From Pseudobutyrivibrio ruminis HUN009 (GTDB taxonomy: Bacteria > Bacillota > Clostridia > Lachnospirales > Lachnospiraceae), in contig NZ_JNLH01000001.1 in NCBI RefSeq assembly GCF_000703005.1, positions 1,605,001 to 1,669,000 of the forward strand: a stretch of 64,000 nucleotides of DNA, given 5' to 3'. Every line of letters starts with the position of its first letter. Positions within the stretch are counted from its first letter, which is position 1. Below, piece by piece: positions 54,108 to 63,311 of the stretch. The position numbers were made by a program, and so were the translations under genes. The notes under the pieces were generated by a model. It made no database searches and was not told the DNA's origin. It was given only the letters and a program-made list of their open reading frames with translations.

Positions 54108-55145
54108 ATGAAGAAGGCAGTATTTAAATCAAAAGGATTAATAGGAATAATTCTTGGGGCGTTATTAATCATAGGCTGTCTACAGATAACTGGGTTAAAA
54201 GCTGCTGGAAGGATTAATCCTAATACTCCGATTACTATTACAGCTAAAATAGCTGAAAATGATCAATCGATATTTGCACAGGAATTTGAAGGTACGCTTC
54301 AAATCAGACTATATAAGATAGCTGATGTTGGAGAGACAGGCAAGGCCACTATAGAGGCTGGGTTTGAAAGCATCGACCTTAGCATATTAGATGAAAACCC
54401 ATCACCGGATAGTATCCTTGAAAATATAGTGGCTGTTGCCGAACCTATTGCAAGCGAGATGGACGACTATACCACTATTGAAATAAATAGAGGTGATGGT
54501 GAATCTGAAAAAACAGTTACCATGCCAGGTGGAGCCGGAATCTATTTATACGTACCACAGCAGGTAACATATGGTAGATATGCTTACACATTTACAAGCT
54601 ACATACTCTATGCACCAACCAGTACATACATTATGACAGGTCAAGGAAGCGATGAGTGGCAGTATGATGTATCCTTTACAATCAAGTCTGAAGCGGAGCA
54701 AGCATTCGGTGATCTTGCTATAACAAAGACCTTGGATACATTTAATAAGTCTCTTGGCAAAGCATCATTCGTATATAAGGTTACAGCAACCCTTGATAAT
54801 GAAGTGGTTTGGAACAATGTGTATTCAATCGATTTTGATAAAGCTGGAAGCAAGACAAGAACGATAAAGGATTTACCAGCATCAGCAGTTGTCACAGTAG
54901 AAGAGATATACACTGGAGCAAGTTACGAAGCAGTAGGTAATGAAATAGTTACAGGATTAGTAATAAAACCTGGAGATACAGTAACAGCAAACTTTGAAAA
55001 TGATTACAACGGAAATCAAATCTCTGGTGGTATCAGTGCAGAAAATCAATTCACTGTAGATGAGAATGGCAACATTATATGGACTGACAAGGATGGCAAT
55101 CCAAAGGAACAGTTACATATGGAACCAGCAGAAACTTTTAGGTAG
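54108..55145 (+). CDS. Secreted pilin-like protein without sortase signal
   Basis: 345 aa. The signal peptide (about 1-32) is followed by a beta-rich region with pilin-like features (LQIRLYKIADVGETGKA, PGGAGIYLYVP) and a second Ig-like module (LAITKTLDTFNKSLGKASFVYKV... broken here, ending TANFENDY) of the type with isopeptide bonds. No LPXTG or C-terminal helix is present, so it must be held by another protein or released. It lies 37 bp after the adhesin gene with a GAAGGGAG site. Confidence 0.8.
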   Translation: MKKAVFKSKGLIGIILGALLIIGCLQITGLKAAGRINPNTPITITAKIAENDQSIFAQEFEGTLQIRLYKIADVGETGKATIEAGFESIDLSILDENPSPDSILENIVAVAEPIASEMDDYTTIEINRGDGESEKTVTMPGGAGIYLYVPQQVTYGRYAYTFTSYILYAPTSTYIMTGQGSDEWQYDVSFTIKSEAEQAFGDLAITKTLDTFNKSLGKASFVYKVTATLDNEVVWNNVYSIDFDKAGSKTRTIKDLPASAVVTVEEIYTGASYEAVGNEIVTGLVIKPGDTVTANFENDYNGNQISGGISAENQFTVDENGNIIWTDKDGNPKEQLHMEPAETFR

Positions 55146-55168
55146 ATGTGAGATGGAGGTAGCTAATT

Positions 55169-55687
55169 ATGAAAGTAAATCGATTAATATTAGTTGCTGC
55201 AGCCATTGCCTTAATTGGCGGTCTTGCAGTAAAACCGGCCATAGCATATTTTACGGACACTGCTACTGTTAGTAAGACGATTCCAATTTCACTTGGAGAT
55301 GTGGAGCTTCCAGAGATGGATGATGACGTTAATCACATGATTAAAACAATAGCGATTTCAAATACAGGTGATTACGACATATTTGTTAGAGCAAAGGCTT
55401 TATATCCAGATACTTGTACAATTACAAAGCAAACATCTACTAATTGGTCGGATTTAGATGGTGGATACTATTACTACAGTGAAATCCTAAAACCAGGCGA
55501 AAAGACGGAGGACTTAAACCTGAAAATTGATTTTGACGGTAGTACAAGCGATTTCAATGTAATCATCATTCAGGAAGCAACAAAAGTTCTTTACGACGAG
55601 GAAGAAAATGCATACGCTGATTGGACAAATGCAATTTCCAACGAAGATCAAGTGCAACCTGTTGAAGTGATTGAACAGATGCGATAG
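55169..55687 (+). CDS. TasA/camelysin-like secreted protein
   Basis: 172 aa. The N-terminus (LILVAAAIALIGGLAVKPAIAYFTDTATVSKTI) is given here in summary: a hydrophobic signal ending AIAYFTDTA, the pattern of SipW-dependent signal peptides of TasA and camelysin family proteins. The mature part is beta-rich with an ISNTGDYDIFVRAKA strand typical of the family, which forms matrix fibres in Bacillus. GATGGAGG precedes the ATG. A SipW-type peptidase is not in the window. Confidence 0.78.
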   Translation: MKVNRLILVAAAIALIGGLAVKPAIAYFTDTATVSKTIPISLGDVELPEMDDDVNHMIKTIAISNTGDYDIFVRAKALYPDTCTITKQTSTNWSDLDGGYYYYSEILKPGEKTEDLNLKIDFDGSTSDFNVIIIQEATKVLYDEEENAYADWTNAISNEDQVQPVEVIEQMR

Positions 55688-55698
55688 GAGGGATTGAT

Positions 55699-56442
55699 AT
55701 GAAAAAATTATATAAGAACCCTCTGATAATATTAGCACTTGGCTTGATAATCATTATTTCAGCATCTGCTGGGGCAGCAAGAGCAGCAATTGTTTATCAG
55801 TCAGCAGCTGAGAGAGTAAATTTCTCAACAGCAACAATTTCAGTTGAGGTTCAGGAGAAAACGGATGAAGGATACGTTGCAGTAGAAAATGAATTGAATT
55901 TCAGTGAAGTGGCAAAAGATGAGAAATTCAAAGTAGGAAAAATATACAACGAGAGTGTAAGAATTGTTAATAACTCTAATCAGGAAACTGGCTACAGTGA
56001 ATATGTAAGAGTTGTAGTTAGAAAGAATTGGTACAAGGATGGTAAGAGCACAAATCTTGATCCTGATTTGATTGAGTTAGGAATTGCTGATGGATGGTAT
56101 TTAAATCCTGATGAAACCACAAAAGAGCAGGCTGTTTATTACATGACAACTCCTCTTGGCTGTGGAAATGCAGCAGATTTTTTAGTATCAGTTAGGGTAA
56201 AAAGTGAGCTTACATCTTTCGTAGAAACAAAGCAATATGTAGAGGATGGCGTAGCAATCAAAGGAACCATAGTAAACGAATATCTTTACGATGGACAAGC
56301 CTTCCAAATCGAAATTCAGGCAGATGCAGTGCAGACACACAACAGTGAAGATGCAATATATGCAGCCTGGGGAATCAAGGCAACATGTGATGGACAAGAC
56401 GACGGAAACATATTAACAATTGGTGATAAGCCTGTTAATTAA
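55699..56442 (+). CDS. Second TasA/camelysin-like secreted protein
   Basis: 247 aa. The hydrophobic signal segment (about 9-30) is followed by a beta-rich mature domain with FSTATISVEVQEK and RIVNNSNQETGYSEYVRVVV, comparable to the preceding protein but longer. Sequence similarity between the two is modest by eye. It starts 11 bp after the previous stop with TAGGAGGGA. Probably a fibre or matrix component (inference). Confidence 0.7.
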   Translation: MKKLYKNPLIILALGLIIIISASAGAARAAIVYQSAAERVNFSTATISVEVQEKTDEGYVAVENELNFSEVAKDEKFKVGKIYNESVRIVNNSNQETGYSEYVRVVVRKNWYKDGKSTNLDPDLIELGIADGWYLNPDETTKEQAVYYMTTPLGCGNAADFLVSVRVKSELTSFVETKQYVEDGVAIKGTIVNEYLYDGQAFQIEIQADAVQTHNSEDAIYAAWGIKATCDGQDDGNILTIGDKPVN

Positions 56443-56456
56443 GAAAGGAGCAAGCG

Positions 56457-57305
56457 ATGAAAAAGAAAATTATTAATACAGTCCTTGCTCTAGTGGTCAC
56501 AGTAGCAGGGCTGATGACGACAAGTTTTGATTCAAATGCAGCTACCCAAACAACAGGATGGAATGTTGAATATGATGGCCAGGGATTTAGCTCAGACTAC
56601 AATGTGGATAAATCTACTATTACCAGCGTAATGCCTGGGGACACAGTAAAATTTCAGGTTAATTACAAAAACAACTCTAGCGCAACTGCAGATTTCTACT
56701 TAAGTACAGATGTCATTGCATCGCTGGAAGAAAAAAATGCAGATGGAAGCTCAGCAAATATCAGCGGCGGTGCCTATTCCTACAATATTAGTTATATCTT
56801 AAATGGCAACACTAACGTCTTATACGATAGTGAAACTGTAGGTGGCGATAGCACTACTGTAGTCGGATTACAGCAGGTTCAGGGGGGATTGAAAAATGGA
56901 GAAAACGCATTTATGAGCGTGGGCACATTAGCAAGCCAGGCCAGCGGAACAGTTGTTATAGAAATCAAGCTTGATGGAAATTCACAGGATAACGATTACA
57001 TGCAAAAGCTTGCACAGCTGGATGTAAGGTTTGGAGCTGAGAAGCAAACATCACCGGAGAATGTAGTAGTAAATACATCTGAAACAAAACGAGTAGTGTA
57101 CACCATCCCAGGAGGATCTCAAGTAGTAGTATTAGAGGAGCCAGCAGTTCCACTTGCTAATACGCTTGCTAATACACTTGGCAGCCCTCAAACAGGAGAT
57201 TCCATTATTCCTATTGTTGTATGTAGCATGATGTTACTTATAGGATTATTACTTGTAATTAGTTACTTTTGGATCTCAAAAAATAATAGAGAGAAGGTAG
57301 CGTGA
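56457..57305 (+). CDS. Cell-wall-anchored surface protein (SPQTG sorting signal)
   Basis: 282 aa. Signal peptide (about 1-28, ending SNAA), a beta-rich body with MPGDTVKFQVNYKNNSSATADF, and a C-terminal sorting signal SPQTGD followed by a membrane helix and a KNNREK tail. The sorting motif departs from LPXTG at the first residues, so a particular sortase class may be used. AAAGGAG precedes the ATG. One base separates it from the next gene. Confidence 0.82.
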   Translation: MKKKIINTVLALVVTVAGLMTTSFDSNAATQTTGWNVEYDGQGFSSDYNVDKSTITSVMPGDTVKFQVNYKNNSSATADFYLSTDVIASLEEKNADGSSANISGGAYSYNISYILNGNTNVLYDSETVGGDSTTVVGLQQVQGGLKNGENAFMSVGTLASQASGTVVIEIKLDGNSQDNDYMQKLAQLDVRFGAEKQTSPENVVVNTSETKRVVYTIPGGSQVVVLEEPAVPLANTLANTLGSPQTGDSIIPIVVCSMMLLIGLLLVISYFWISKNNREKVA

Positions 57306-57306
57306 T

Positions 57307-58344
57307 ATGAAGAAATTAAAAAGATTATTCGGATTTAGTTTAATAATGACCATGTTATGTTCTCTTATTTCGCCTATTTGGGTGAGAGCTGAAGAGTACA
57401 CATATCAAATAAGTATAATTCGTGGTGGCACAGAGGAAATAGGAGCAGCTTTTGTTTCAGATATGTCAGATTCGTTGACAATTGTAAGTGCAAGTGGTGA
57501 GGTTTCTGTTTCGTCAAATAAGGATTCGGTTACAATCAAGGGTCTTAAATATAATGACCAGATTTCCTTCAACCCTAAATCAGCAGTGGAAATATCTGAT
57601 GATTCAAACGATAAGTACTATGTAAAGGGAATGAGAATCAGTGGATCAAACGATGTTGTCTCTGAATCTACTTTCCCAGTTACAAAAGACAATTCCTATG
57701 TTGTAGCTTATGGAGTTGGCGCGGTAGTTCCATATACAGTTAAGTATTTGGATAGCGCAGGAAATGCACTTGCTCAGCAGAATACCTTTTACGGAGCCAT
57801 TGGTGATGAAGTATATGTTCCATATAAATATATCGATGGATATATTCCAAACGCCTTAAATCTTCATACTACAAGCTTAAAGGAAAATGACGAATTTGTA
57901 TTTACATATACTAAGGCATCATCTGGTGGCCAGACAATCTATAATACAACCACTTCCACATCATATGGCGTGGTTGAAGGTGAAGGCCAAATGACCTATC
58001 AATTTGTTCCAGCGGCAGTAAGAGAAGTGGCAGGCAATGGCCAGGCTGGTGGCGCAGCAAATGGAAATGGCACAAATCAAGCTGGCGGTGCAGCAGGCGG
58101 AAACCGGAATAATGAAGCAGCCAACGGAAATAATGAAGTTGCAATCGAAGATACTCAAACACCTACAGCTGCAGATGTCATAGACATTGATGATGAAGAT
58201 GTTGCTAAAGCTGGTGAAACAGAAAAAATGTTTGATGTTCTAGAGAGAACAGCAATGGTTATTGCAATACTTGGATTGTTGTTAATACTTCTAACAATTG
58301 GAGCGGTAATAAAAGAAAAGCATGATATTTCTAAATATGACTAG
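57307..58344 (+). CDS. MucBP-like membrane-anchored surface protein
   Basis: 345 aa. Signal peptide (about 1-28), a beta-rich N-terminal region, then a MucBP-like module (VVPYTVKYLDSAGNALAQ to DEFVFTYTKA). A Gly/Asn/Ala low-complexity linker (GQAGGAANGNGTNQAGGAA) and an acidic stretch precede a C-terminal TM (VIAILGLLLILLTIGAVI) with a short cytosolic tail. No sorting motif is visible, so it is likely held by its membrane helix. Last gene of the surface operon. Confidence 0.78.
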   Translation: MKKLKRLFGFSLIMTMLCSLISPIWVRAEEYTYQISIIRGGTEEIGAAFVSDMSDSLTIVSASGEVSVSSNKDSVTIKGLKYNDQISFNPKSAVEISDDSNDKYYVKGMRISGSNDVVSESTFPVTKDNSYVVAYGVGAVVPYTVKYLDSAGNALAQQNTFYGAIGDEVYVPYKYIDGYIPNALNLHTTSLKENDEFVFTYTKASSGGQTIYNTTTSTSYGVVEGEGQMTYQFVPAAVREVAGNGQAGGAANGNGTNQAGGAAGGNRNNEAANGNNEVAIEDTQTPTAADVIDIDDEDVAKAGETEKMFDVLERTAMVIAILGLLLILLTIGAVIKEKHDISKYD

Positions 58345-58366
58345 TTAATAGTTATATTACTTTGAG

Positions 58367-58392
58367 GCGGCAGGAGTTCCTGCCGCTTTTTT
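58367..58392 (+). terminator. Rho-independent terminator of the surface operon
   Basis: GCGGCAGGA and TCCTGCCGC form a 9-bp stem with a very short loop, followed by six T. Confidence 0.93.
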
Positions 58393-58445
58393 CATGTCAG
58401 TAAATATGATACAATATAACAGATTGTAAATAAATGGAGGGTGTT

Positions 58446-59315
58446 ATGGACACAGTAGAGACAGTTACAGCGGACGAACTAGTGGAAGACATACAGTCTG
58501 GTGTGCTTCAACAACAGCTTGAAGCCATGATACCAAAGTTTTGGAGCTTCTTTTGGAGTGCAGTACTTGCGCTTATAGTTTTTATCATTGGAACTCGCAT
58601 TATAAAAGGCATCATCAAGGTTTTTCATAAGGCTATGAACCTCAAAGAGGTGGATCCAGGCGTGGAGACATTTCTTGAGTCTGTTCTTAGATGGATTCTT
58701 TATATAATTCTACTGACAATTATTCTCGGCTTATTTGGTGTTACAACTACATCAATATCTGCAGCTGTTGCAGGCCTTGGGGTTACAATAGGTCTTGCTT
58801 TACAGGGCGCTTTGTCAAACTTTGCAGGTGGCATACTTATCCTTGTTATGCATCCATTTAGAGTTGGGGATTACATTATTGAGCATGCTTCAGGGCAGGA
58901 AGGTACAGTTGATAAAATCAACATCATCTATACTACTCTAAAGATGCTAGATGGCCGTTTGGTTCAAATTCCAAATGGAACACTTTCGGCTGCATCACTT
59001 ACAAACTGCACAGCTCAAAGCTATCGTTTGTTTAACGAAACAGTGGGTATCAGCTACGGCTCAGATATCGCAAAGGCAAAAGAAATCCTTCAGGACATTG
59101 CAGAAAAGGCTGAGCACAGATTGGAGATTTCTCCTATTCAGGTTTTTGTAGCAGAGCTTGGAGATAGTGCTGTACAGATTGGTTTGAGATTTCCAGTGGA
59201 TATAGACCATTATTGGACCACCAAATGGGATACACTAGAAGAAATTAAAAATAGATTTGATAAATCTGGAATCGAGATTTGTTACAATCAGCTAGATGTA
59301 CATATCACACAATAG
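58446..59315 (+). CDS. Small-conductance mechanosensitive channel (MscS family)
   Basis: Membrane channel releasing solutes on hypo-osmotic shock, 289 aa. TM segments at about 35-55, 80-105 and 110-140; the pore-lining helix reads AAVAGLGVTIGLALQGALSNFAGG, here over two lines of the family motif, followed by HPFRVGDYI at the start of the beta domain. The ATG at 58446 has TGGAGGG; the frame start at 58434 overlaps that site. The M16 peptidase gene begins 12 bp later. Confidence 0.93.
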   Translation: MDTVETVTADELVEDIQSGVLQQQLEAMIPKFWSFFWSAVLALIVFIIGTRIIKGIIKVFHKAMNLKEVDPGVETFLESVLRWILYIILLTIILGLFGVTTTSISAAVAGLGVTIGLALQGALSNFAGGILILVMHPFRVGDYIIEHASGQEGTVDKINIIYTTLKMLDGRLVQIPNGTLSAASLTNCTAQSYRLFNETVGISYGSDIAKAKEILQDIAEKAEHRLEISPIQVFVAELGDSAVQIGLRFPVDIDHYWTTKWDTLEEIKNRFDKSGIEICYNQLDVHITQ

Positions 59316-59327
59316 AAAGGCATTAAT

Positions 59328-62237
59328 TTGAACAAGGCATACGAATTACTAAAAGAGGAAAAGCTTGAGGGATTAGATTCCCTTGGCTTCATATTTGAAC
59401 ATAAGAAAACAAAAGCCAGAATTTGTTTTATTTCAAACGATGATACAAACAAAGTATTTTACATAGGTTTTAGAACTCCACCAAAGGATTCTACCGGTGT
59501 GGCTCATATCGTTGAGCACACAGTACTTTGTGGCTCAGACAAATATCCTGTAAAGGACCCATTTGTAGAGCTCGTAAAGGGAAGCTTAAACACTTTCCTT
59601 AATGCAATGACATATCCAGATAAGACAGTTTATCCTATAGCCAGCACAAACAACGCTGACTATATGAATCTTATCGATGTATATATGGATGCAGTTTTTC
59701 ACCCAAATATCTACAAGTATCGCGAGATATTTGAGCAGGAGGGCTGGCATTATGAAATGGAAAATGAGGACAGCGACCTGACAATCAACGGTGTTGTATA
59801 CAACGAGATGAAGGGAGCATATTCATCACCTGATGATGTGCTTTCACGCCAGATTCTTAATTCTCTTTTCCCTGATACAACTTACGCTATTGAATCAGGC
59901 GGTGACCCAAAGGTTATCCCAACTCTTACATATGAGGATTTCCTTGCCTTCCACAGCAAGTATTATCATCCAAGCAATTCATACATCTATGTTTATGGTG
60001 ATGTGGATATCGATGATTTGCTTGAGTATTTAGATACCAAATATCTTCGTCACTACGATTATCTAGAGGTAGATTCAGAGATTAACATGCAGCCTGCCTT
60101 TGATAAGCCAGTTGAGGTCACGGTAGATTACCCAATCGCAGCAGACCAGGACACAAAGAACAATGCTTATCTTTCTTACAATGTTTGTATAGGCGATGTT
60201 CTTGATCCAAACATGTATAGAGCTTTCGATATATTAAACTATGCACTTGTTTCGGCACCAGGCGCACCTTTGTATAAAGCACTTATTGATGCAAATATTG
60301 CAGAGGATGTTGAGTGTTCGTTTGAATCATCTCAGCGCCAGATGTATTTTTCAGTAGTGGCACGTGGCGCGAACGAAGAGGATAGAGACCGCTTTGTTAA
60401 CATTATCGAAACTACACTTCAAAACGAGATTAAAAAGGGTATTGATAAAAAGACTCTTTTTGCTGCTATAAATGGTGAACAGTTTAGAGCTAGAGAGCTA
60501 GACTTCGGTAGCGCTCCAAAGGGGCTTATCATTGGACTTCAGCTTCTTGATAGCTGGTTATATGATAAAAACCAACCATTCCTTCATTTACACGCTGTTG
60601 AAGTATTAGATAAAATTAAAACGAGAGTTAATAATGGACTTTTCGATTATATTGCAGATGTTTATCTACTTTCAAATAATCATAAGTCTATCGTTACTCT
60701 TAGACCAAAGCAGGGACTTACAGCAGCAGATGACAATGAATTAAAAGAAAAGCTTGCTGCTAAAAAGGCAACTCTTTCAAAGGAAGAAATCAAACAGATT
60801 GTTGAACATACAGCTCATCTGAAGGAATATCAGGAGACTCCTAGTTCAAAGGAGGATTTGGCAAAGATACCTATGCTTTCCAGATTCGACCTTACAAGAG
60901 AAGCTCGTCCTATAGATTTGGCGGTCTATGATGAGGATGGAACAACAATCCTTCATCACAAGGTTAGTACAAATGGAATCCATTATTTCAATATGGTTTT
61001 CGATATCAGCGATATTACATTATCAGATATTCCATATGTATCATTATTGGAACGATTCATAGGATTGATGGATACAAAGCACTATACATATGCTGATTAC
61101 ACTAATGAAATGTATCTTCATACTGGTGGTATCACTACTACAACAGCTGTGCATGAAGTGTTTGGCGAGCATGATAAATATCGCATCACCTTTGAGGTTC
61201 GCTCGAAATTCATTTATGAAGAAGCGGATGTGGCAAAGGACCTTGCAATGGAAATGATATGCAATACCATATTCTCGGATGAAAAGAGATTAAAGGAGCT
61301 TATCGTAGCAGAGAAATCCCACATGGAATCACTTCTCAATTCAAGAGGTAACCAGGTGGCTGCTACTAGAGCAAGATGCGGTTTCTCAAAGAAGGCCAAT
61401 ATTTCAGATTTGGCAAATGGAGTTCGATTCTATAGATTTCTGGTAGACCTTGAAGAGAACTTTGATGATAGAAAAGATGAAATTATATCTAAACTTAATA
61501 AAATGTGCAAAACAATATTTGCAAAGGATAGATTGATAATATCATCTACTGGTAAGACAGAGGTACTGAATCAGGCAAGAAGGCTTGTAAATGAAATCAG
61601 ACCTATGCTTTCTCAGGAAAAGCTTTCCTTCGAGGGAGATAATGAGTTTGAGGTTCATCCAGTAAAGGAGGCCCTTAAGGATGCTTCACAGATTCAGTAT
61701 GTAGCAATGGCTGGCGATTTTGTTAAATCAGGATATAAATACAACGGAAGCTATAAGCTTCTCAATACAATTCTTGGTTATGACTACTTCTGGATAAAGG
61801 TTCGTGTCCAGGGTGGTGCATATGGCTGCAACATGAATTCAAGCCGTCAGGGAGATATGGTATTTGTATCATATCGTGATCCAAATCTTGCTGAGACACT
61901 CAAGGTATTTGAAGAGACAGGAGAATATCTTAGAAACTTTGATGCCGACGATAGAGATATGACAAAGTACATTATTGGTACTATAAGTGGTATGGATACA
62001 CCACTTACACCTTCTCAGCGCGGCCTTCGTGGATTGAACTGCTACATTTCCGGCATCAGCTACGAGGATTTGCAACGCACTAGGGATGAAGTCTTAGATG
62101 CTACGGTAGAGGACATCAGAGCCTTAGCTGATCCAGTAGATGCAGCTATGTCACAACGCTACATCTGTGTTGTAGGAAACGAATCCGTGGTGGAAGCGAA
62201 TGCGGAGCTATTTACCGTAGTAGAGAATTTATATTAG
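59328..62237 (+). CDS. M16C-family zinc metallopeptidase (insulinase/PreP-like)
   Basis: Large clamshell peptidase of 969 aa that degrades peptides. The inverted zinc motif HIVEH gives H60, E63 and H64, followed by VLCGSDKYPVKDPF and the distal Glu region NLIDVYMDAVFHPN; the PreP-like middle and C-terminal halves are present at full length. It starts with TTG, supported by GAAAGG seven bases upstream and the lack of a better Met nearby. No signal peptide. It is followed by structured element copy 4 and era. Confidence 0.92.
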   Translation: MNKAYELLKEEKLEGLDSLGFIFEHKKTKARICFISNDDTNKVFYIGFRTPPKDSTGVAHIVEHTVLCGSDKYPVKDPFVELVKGSLNTFLNAMTYPDKTVYPIASTNNADYMNLIDVYMDAVFHPNIYKYREIFEQEGWHYEMENEDSDLTINGVVYNEMKGAYSSPDDVLSRQILNSLFPDTTYAIESGGDPKVIPTLTYEDFLAFHSKYYHPSNSYIYVYGDVDIDDLLEYLDTKYLRHYDYLEVDSEINMQPAFDKPVEVTVDYPIAADQDTKNNAYLSYNVCIGDVLDPNMYRAFDILNYALVSAPGAPLYKALIDANIAEDVECSFESSQRQMYFSVVARGANEEDRDRFVNIIETTLQNEIKKGIDKKTLFAAINGEQFRARELDFGSAPKGLIIGLQLLDSWLYDKNQPFLHLHAVEVLDKIKTRVNNGLFDYIADVYLLSNNHKSIVTLRPKQGLTAADDNELKEKLAAKKATLSKEEIKQIVEHTAHLKEYQETPSSKEDLAKIPMLSRFDLTREARPIDLAVYDEDGTTILHHKVSTNGIHYFNMVFDISDITLSDIPYVSLLERFIGLMDTKHYTYADYTNEMYLHTGGITTTTAVHEVFGEHDKYRITFEVRSKFIYEEADVAKDLAMEMICNTIFSDEKRLKELIVAEKSHMESLLNSRGNQVAATRARCGFSKKANISDLANGVRFYRFLVDLEENFDDRKDEIISKLNKMCKTIFAKDRLIISSTGKTEVLNQARRLVNEIRPMLSQEKLSFEGDNEFEVHPVKEALKDASQIQYVAMAGDFVKSGYKYNGSYKLLNTILGYDYFWIKVRVQGGAYGCNMNSSRQGDMVFVSYRDPNLAETLKVFEETGEYLRNFDADDRDMTKYIIGTISGMDTPLTPSQRGLRGLNCYISGISYEDLQRTRDEVLDATVEDIRALADPVDAAMSQRYICVVGNESVVEANAELFTVVENLY

Positions 62238-62241
62238 TTAG

Positions 62242-62376
62242 ATGAGCTGGTACTTTACAAGCATTTCAGTAGCTATCAAGCTCTAAGTGTTGCTGTAGGA
62301 GACGTGTTAGTCGACGAAGGCAATATCTTAGGCTTGAGAGCGTAACTGAAGGCTTGTAGATGTAACCAGCGGAGTA
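62242..62376 (+). repeat. Structured intercistronic element, copy 4 (type B, nested double scaffold)
   Basis: Begins ATGAGCTGGTA just after the peptidase stop and ends ACCAGCGGAGTA before era. Outer fold: P1 GCTGGT/ACCAGC (62246-62251/62365-62370), then CAAGC/GCTTG, a bulged A, TTTCAGT/ACTGAAG. Inside, a second scaffold repeats the same internal loop (GTAGCTATCAAGC facing GCTTGAGAGCGTAAC), with P2b CTAAG/CTTAG, a bulged T, P3 TGTTGCT/GGCAATA, and a distal loop almost identical to copy 1. Confidence 0.88.
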
Positions 62377-62396
62377 GAGGTAAGAGGTAATAAAGA

Positions 62397-63311
62397 ATGA
62401 GTGATAATTTTAAGTCTGGTTTTGTTACTATAGTTGGTCGTCCTAACGTAGGAAAGAGCACTTTGATGAATCATATAATTGGGCAGAAGATTGCTATTAC
62501 AAGTAACAAGCCACAGACAACAAGAAACAGAATCCAAACTGTTTATACAGATGAGGAAGTGGGTCAAATCGTATTTTTGGATACACCAGGTATGCACGAG
62601 GCTAAAAATAAGCTTGGTGAATACATGATGTCTGCAGCTAAAAGCACAATTAACGATGTTGATTTAATCCTCTGGCTTGTAGAGCCTGATACAAAGGTCG
62701 GAGCAGGAGATAAGAAAATTGCTGAGCTTTTATCCACAGTTGAGGCTCCGGTAATGTTGGTTATCAACAAGATTGACATGGCTGATGGTGTAAAAGTAGG
62801 AGAGACAATTTCAGCCTTTAAGGATTTATGTGATTTTGTTGAGGTTGTTCCAGTTTCTGCTTTACATGGAGAAGGCTGCGAGGATCTTCTTTCTACTATA
62901 TTTAAATATTTACCAGAGGGACCTGCCTTCTATGATTCAGAGACTGTTACAAATCAGACTCTTAGAGAAATCACAGCAGAAATCATTCGTGAAAAATCTC
63001 TTCACGCATTAAATGACGAAGTTCCACACGGAATTGGAATTCTCATTGATTCCATGAAGGAGCGTCCAGGTAAGCGTCCAATGTGGGACATTGAAGCGAC
63101 AATTGTTTGCGAGAAAAACTCACACAAAGGAATCATTATTGGCAAAGGCGGCGCAATGATTAAAAAAATCGGCACAAATGCTCGCTACGAAATCGAAAAG
63201 CTTCTTGAAGCAAAGGTTAATCTTAAGCTCTTTGTTAAGGTTAAAAAGGATTGGAGAGAAAGCGAGTACGATTTAAAGACTTTCGGTTACAAGAAAGAGG
63301 ATTTAGGATAA
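62397..63311 (+). CDS. era: GTPase Era
   Basis: Essential GTPase for 16S rRNA and 30S maturation, 304 aa. G1 GRPNVGKST is at residues 14-22, G2 within NKPQTTRNR, G3 DTPG, G4 NKID, and a C-terminal KH domain has GKGGAMIKKIG. AGAGGTAAGAGG lies upstream, between the structured element and the ATG. recO starts immediately after its stop, the common era-recO order in Firmicutes. Confidence 0.97.
   Translation: MSDNFKSGFVTIVGRPNVGKSTLMNHIIGQKIAITSNKPQTTRNRIQTVYTDEEVGQIVFLDTPGMHEAKNKLGEYMMSAAKSTINDVDLILWLVEPDTKVGAGDKKIAELLSTVEAPVMLVINKIDMADGVKVGETISAFKDLCDFVEVVPVSALHGEGCEDLLSTIFKYLPEGPAFYDSETVTNQTLREITAEIIREKSLHALNDEVPHGIGILIDSMKERPGKRPMWDIEATIVCEKNSHKGIIIGKGGAMIKKIGTNARYEIEKLLEAKVNLKLFVKVKKDWRESEYDLKTFGYKKEDLG

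Noticed and set aside
7151..62376. The four dispersed repeats as a CRISPR or transposase-bearing element
   Set aside because: Copies are single, tens of kilobases apart, without spacers or any associated protein gene in the window.
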